The position numbers and the translations under genes are program-made. Below, one piece after another: positions 6,699 to 8,013 of a DNA stretch of 8,013 nt (the stretch's first letter is position 1; each line of letters begins with the position of its first letter). Source of the stretch: CAZOMR01 sp964580655 (lineage in GTDB: Bacteria; RBG-13-61-14; CAZOMR01); NCBI GenBank assembly GCA_964580655.1, contig CAZOMR010000158.1, positions 1 through 8,013 on the forward strand, read 5' to 3'. Below the pieces are notes generated by a model. The model saw nothing but the letters and a program-made list of their open reading frames with translations. It made no database searches and was not told the DNA's origin.

Positions 6699-7082
6699 AT
6701 GCATGAGATGGGAATCGCAATGGAGGTCATGAGGATCGCGATAGACCATCTGCCAGATCAAGGACAGGGGATTCGCGTGATCGCGCTCAGACTCAAGATC
6801 GGAAAACTTACTGCGGTGATCCCGGAGACATTCCGCTTTTGCATGGAGATAGTAACAAAGGACACGGCGCTTGAGGGCGCCCGGATCATCATCGAGGATG
6901 TTCCGCTACTTGTGAAATGCAAGGACTGCGGCGAGGAGTCCCAGATAAATGAGCCGTCTTTCTTCTGCCCGAAATGTGATAGTCCCAGGCTGGAGATACT
7001 CTCCGGCCGAGACCTTTGTCTTGAATCCATCGAGGTCGAGGAGACAGGAGAAAAAAAGGAGAAATTAAGAGATGGAGATTAA
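6699..7082 (+). CDS. hypA: Hydrogenase nickel incorporation protein HypA
   Basis: HypA is a small metallochaperone that, with HypB, brings nickel to the large subunit of [NiFe] hydrogenase in the cytoplasm; relatives also serve urease. The 127 residues begin with MHEMGIA, and the Met1-His2-Glu3 start is the family's nickel-binding N-terminus, which fixes the start codon at 6699. The structural zinc site is two CxxC pairs, Cys74/Cys77 (CKDC) and Cys90/Cys93 (CPKC). The C-terminal SGRDLCLESIEVEE strand is the usual GRELxLxxIEV segment. The family length is about 113-120 residues, so the charged end (about 116-127) is slightly long; it lies over the hypB ribosome binding site and start. The gene follows ppdK by 10 bp and overlaps hypB by 11 bp. 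Confidence 0.95.
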   Translation: MHEMGIAMEVMRIAIDHLPDQGQGIRVIALRLKIGKLTAVIPETFRFCMEIVTKDTALEGARIIIEDVPLLVKCKDCGEESQINEPSFFCPKCDSPRLEILSGRDLCLESIEVEETGEKKEKLRDGD

Positions 7083-7737
7083 GGTTGTCCGAAAGGTATT
7101 GGATGTCAATGATACCATTGCGGAGCAGACCCGCGGGATGCTGAAAGAGAAAGGCTTGTTTCTCATCAACATGATGGGCTCTCCGGGGGCGGGCAAGACA
7201 AGTGTTCTGGAGAAAATCCTCGGGGCTATCAACAAGGAGTTCCGGGCTGGCGTGGTGGTTGGAGACATCGCAACCACCTGGGATTCAGACAGGCTCTCGC
7301 AGACCGGCGTGCCCGTGGTCCAGATCAACACGGAGCCTTTCGGAGGAGACTGCCATCTGACAGCGAATGTTGTAAAAGAGGGGCTGAATCAACTGGACCT
7401 GAGCCGGCTCGATCTGGTCATAGTGGAGAATGTGGGAAACCTGGTTTGCCCGGCTGAGTTCGACATCGGCCAAGACAGCCGCGCAGTTGTCTTGAGCGTG
7501 ACGGAAGGCGAGGACAAGCCGATAAAATACCCGCTCGTGTTTCGCATCTCTAATACCGCGCTGGTCAACAAGATTGACCTTATCCCGCATCTCGATGTCG
7601 AACTCAAATCCTTTAGCCAAAACATCCGGGCTATCAACCCTGATATGAAAATCTTTGAGGTGTCTTCCAAAACAGGCCAGGGACTTGATAAATGGGTCAA
7701 ATGGCTCAAGGACCAGGTCAAGGCCAAAAAAGGATAA
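7072..7737 (+). CDS. hypB: Hydrogenase nickel incorporation GTPase HypB
   Basis: HypB is a SIMIBI-class GTPase whose GTP cycle drives nickel transfer together with HypA during [NiFe] hydrogenase maturation. The 221 residues show the P-loop GSPGAGKT (36-43), GDIATTWDSDRL (64-75), the metal-binding Cys94-His95 in GGDCHLTANVV, VIVENVGNLVCP with Cys126 (the third ligand of the G-domain metal site in the family), LSVTEGEDKPIKYPL (141-155), the guanine-specificity motif NKID (166-169), and SSKTGQGLDKW near the C-terminus. The N-terminal high-affinity nickel motif (CxxCGC) of E. coli HypB and the His-rich stretch of nickel-storing HypB proteins are both absent. Where many HypB read QINTGxxCHL, this one has QINTEPFGGDCHL, a slightly longer loop before the ligands. 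AAGGAG at 7056-7061, inside hypA, is the ribosome binding site, 10 nt before the ATG. It ends in TAA. Confidence 0.96.
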   Translation: MEIKVVRKVLDVNDTIAEQTRGMLKEKGLFLINMMGSPGAGKTSVLEKILGAINKEFRAGVVVGDIATTWDSDRLSQTGVPVVQINTEPFGGDCHLTANVVKEGLNQLDLSRLDLVIVENVGNLVCPAEFDIGQDSRAVVLSVTEGEDKPIKYPLVFRISNTALVNKIDLIPHLDVELKSFSQNIRAINPDMKIFEVSSKTGQGLDKWVKWLKDQVKAKKG

Positions 7738-7757
7738 CTTTTGGGGTCTTCCGGTTT

Positions 7758-7818
7758 CCTGAGCAAAAAGCTTGCGTTTATCGCTATATAGGCTGACAGC
7801 GGCTTCCACGCTCAGGGA
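7758..7818. repeat. Inverted repeat just after hypB
   Basis: CCTGAGC (7758-7764) is the exact reverse complement of GCTCAGG (7810-7816), extended by a T-G wobble and a T-A pair to about 9 pairs. Further weaker pairing is possible inside the 45-nt interval, such as AAGC near 7769-7772 with GCTT near 7802-7805. No T-run follows on either strand, so it is not a standard intrinsic terminator. It may stabilise the 3' end of the operon transcript. Confidence 0.35.
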
Positions 7819-7883
7819 CGCCTCAGAAAAAACCTGAAAATTCTACTAAATCGAACAGCTGAGATAGATCAAACATCACTGCG

Positions 7884-7920
7884 ATGCAGTTGGCGGGGAA
7901 ATAAAAAATGGCAACTGCAT
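7884..7920. repeat. Hairpin with perfect 9-bp stem
   Basis: ATGCAGTTG (7884-7892) is the exact reverse complement of CAACTGCAT (7912-7920); the loop is 19 nt and A-rich. A smaller palindrome, ACTGC-GAT-GCAGT, overlaps its left arm at 7878-7890, so two alternative folds compete for the same bases. No T-run follows on the + strand. A role in transcript termination or processing is possible but unsupported. Confidence 0.4.
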
Positions 7921-7922
7921 TA

Positions 7923-7948
7923 TTGATGCCCTCGTAAAAAATCATCAA
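7923..7948. repeat. Short palindromic repeat containing CTCGTAAAAAA
   Basis: TTGATG (7923-7928) and CATCAA (7943-7948) form a perfect 6-bp stem around the loop CCCTCGTAAAAAAT. Read on the minus strand it is TTGATG, ATTTTTTACGAGGG, CATCAA. I recall similar TTTTTACGAG palindromes being scattered between genes in Desulfobacterota genomes, which would make this a copy of a dispersed repeat, but that is memory and not checked here. Confidence 0.35.
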
Positions 7949-7957
7949 GCCGTTTGG

Positions 7958-7978
7958 GTTGCAAGTTGAGAGTTGATT
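7958..7978 (+). repeat. Three GTTG units with a 7-bp period
   Basis: GTTGCAA, GTTGAGA and GTTGATT follow each other directly, each starting GTTG at 7958, 7965 and 7972. They lie about 23-43 bp before the possible start codon at 8001. The array is short and degenerate, so it may be chance or the remnant of a heptamer microsatellite. Confidence 0.3.
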
Positions 7979-8000
7979 GAGGCCGGGAGTAAAAATTTAC

Positions 8001-8013
8001 ATGAAACCCGACA
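8001..8013 (+). CDS. Possible start of the next gene (partial)
   Basis: ATGAAACCCGACA begins at 8001 and runs off the window (M-K-P-D). GGGAG at 7985-7989 lies 11 nt upstream, a long but possible Shine-Dalgarno spacing. With four codons visible, no product can be named and chance cannot be excluded. Confidence 0.25.

Larger units (their letters stand above)
7738..8013. other. Noncoding region downstream of hypB
   Basis: The stretch holds no convincing gene and no standard terminator. It is AT-richer than the genes and contains four separate small repeat structures in under 230 bases. The lack of a terminator means transcription could continue toward a further gene to the right. Confidence 0.5.

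Noticed and set aside
7285..7809. Minus-strand open frame opposite hypB extending past its end
   Set aside because: Most of it is antisense to a firmly identified hypB, it begins with GTG, and the non-overlapping part shows no known motif; a stop lies just upstream at about 7843-7845.
7758..7818. Rho-independent terminator for the operon
   Set aside because: The stem is interrupted by a 45-nt loop and no T-run follows on either strand.
1..8013. CRISPR array, tRNA, rRNA or insertion sequence
   Set aside because: No regularly spaced repeats with spacers, no cloverleaf, no rRNA segments and no transposase motifs were seen.

Overview
This 8 kb window is bacterial and carries five complete genes, all on the + strand and tightly packed: glyQ, glyS, ppdK, hypA and hypB. 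The two-gene (alpha/beta) glycyl-tRNA synthetase places it in the Bacteria, and the closeness of the gene products to Gram-negative anaerobe versions, together with the glyQ-glyS-ppdK order and a HypA/HypB nickel-maturation pair, suggests an anaerobic or facultative member of the Desulfobacterota (old Deltaproteobacteria). That assignment is inference from gene content and memory of gene orders, not from a search.

Layout. Positions 1-24 may be the last codons of an upstream gene. Positions 25-469 hold no convincing gene. They contain a hairpin with an 8-bp tandem duplication in its loop (110-140), a pair of AATTTTTGC repeats one helical turn apart (369-387), and a perfect consensus sigma-70 promoter (TTGACA, 17-bp spacer, TATAAT; 407-435) just upstream of glyQ. 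glyQ (470-1405) and glyS (1398-3524) overlap by 8 bp. ppdK (3539-6688) follows after 14 bp with a strong Shine-Dalgarno. hypA (6699-7082) starts 10 bp after ppdK with its ribosome binding site overlapping the ppdK stop codon, and hypB (7072-7737) overlaps hypA by 11 bp. No gap between genes could hold another standard promoter plus leader, so the five genes read as one transcription unit. The last 276 bases (7738-8013) are noncoding and dense in small inverted and direct repeats; a start codon at 8001 may begin the next gene.

Working together: GlyQ and GlyS form the tetramer that charges tRNA-Gly. PpdK interconverts pyruvate and phosphoenolpyruvate with ATP/AMP and Pi/PPi, a central step in anaerobes. 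HypA and HypB deliver nickel to [NiFe] hydrogenase (and possibly urease). The link between these functions is not obvious, and no hydrogenase structural gene is in the window.

The most unusual item is PpdK itself. After a complete catalytic enzyme with all expected active-site residues it carries an additional C-terminal tail of about 139 residues, roughly 40 percent lysine, whose last 62 residues contain no acidic residue at all. It resembles the Lys/Ala/Pro-rich tails of bacterial histone H1-like proteins. A metabolic enzyme with a built-in nucleic-acid- or polyanion-binding tail is the candidate for an undescribed arrangement here.
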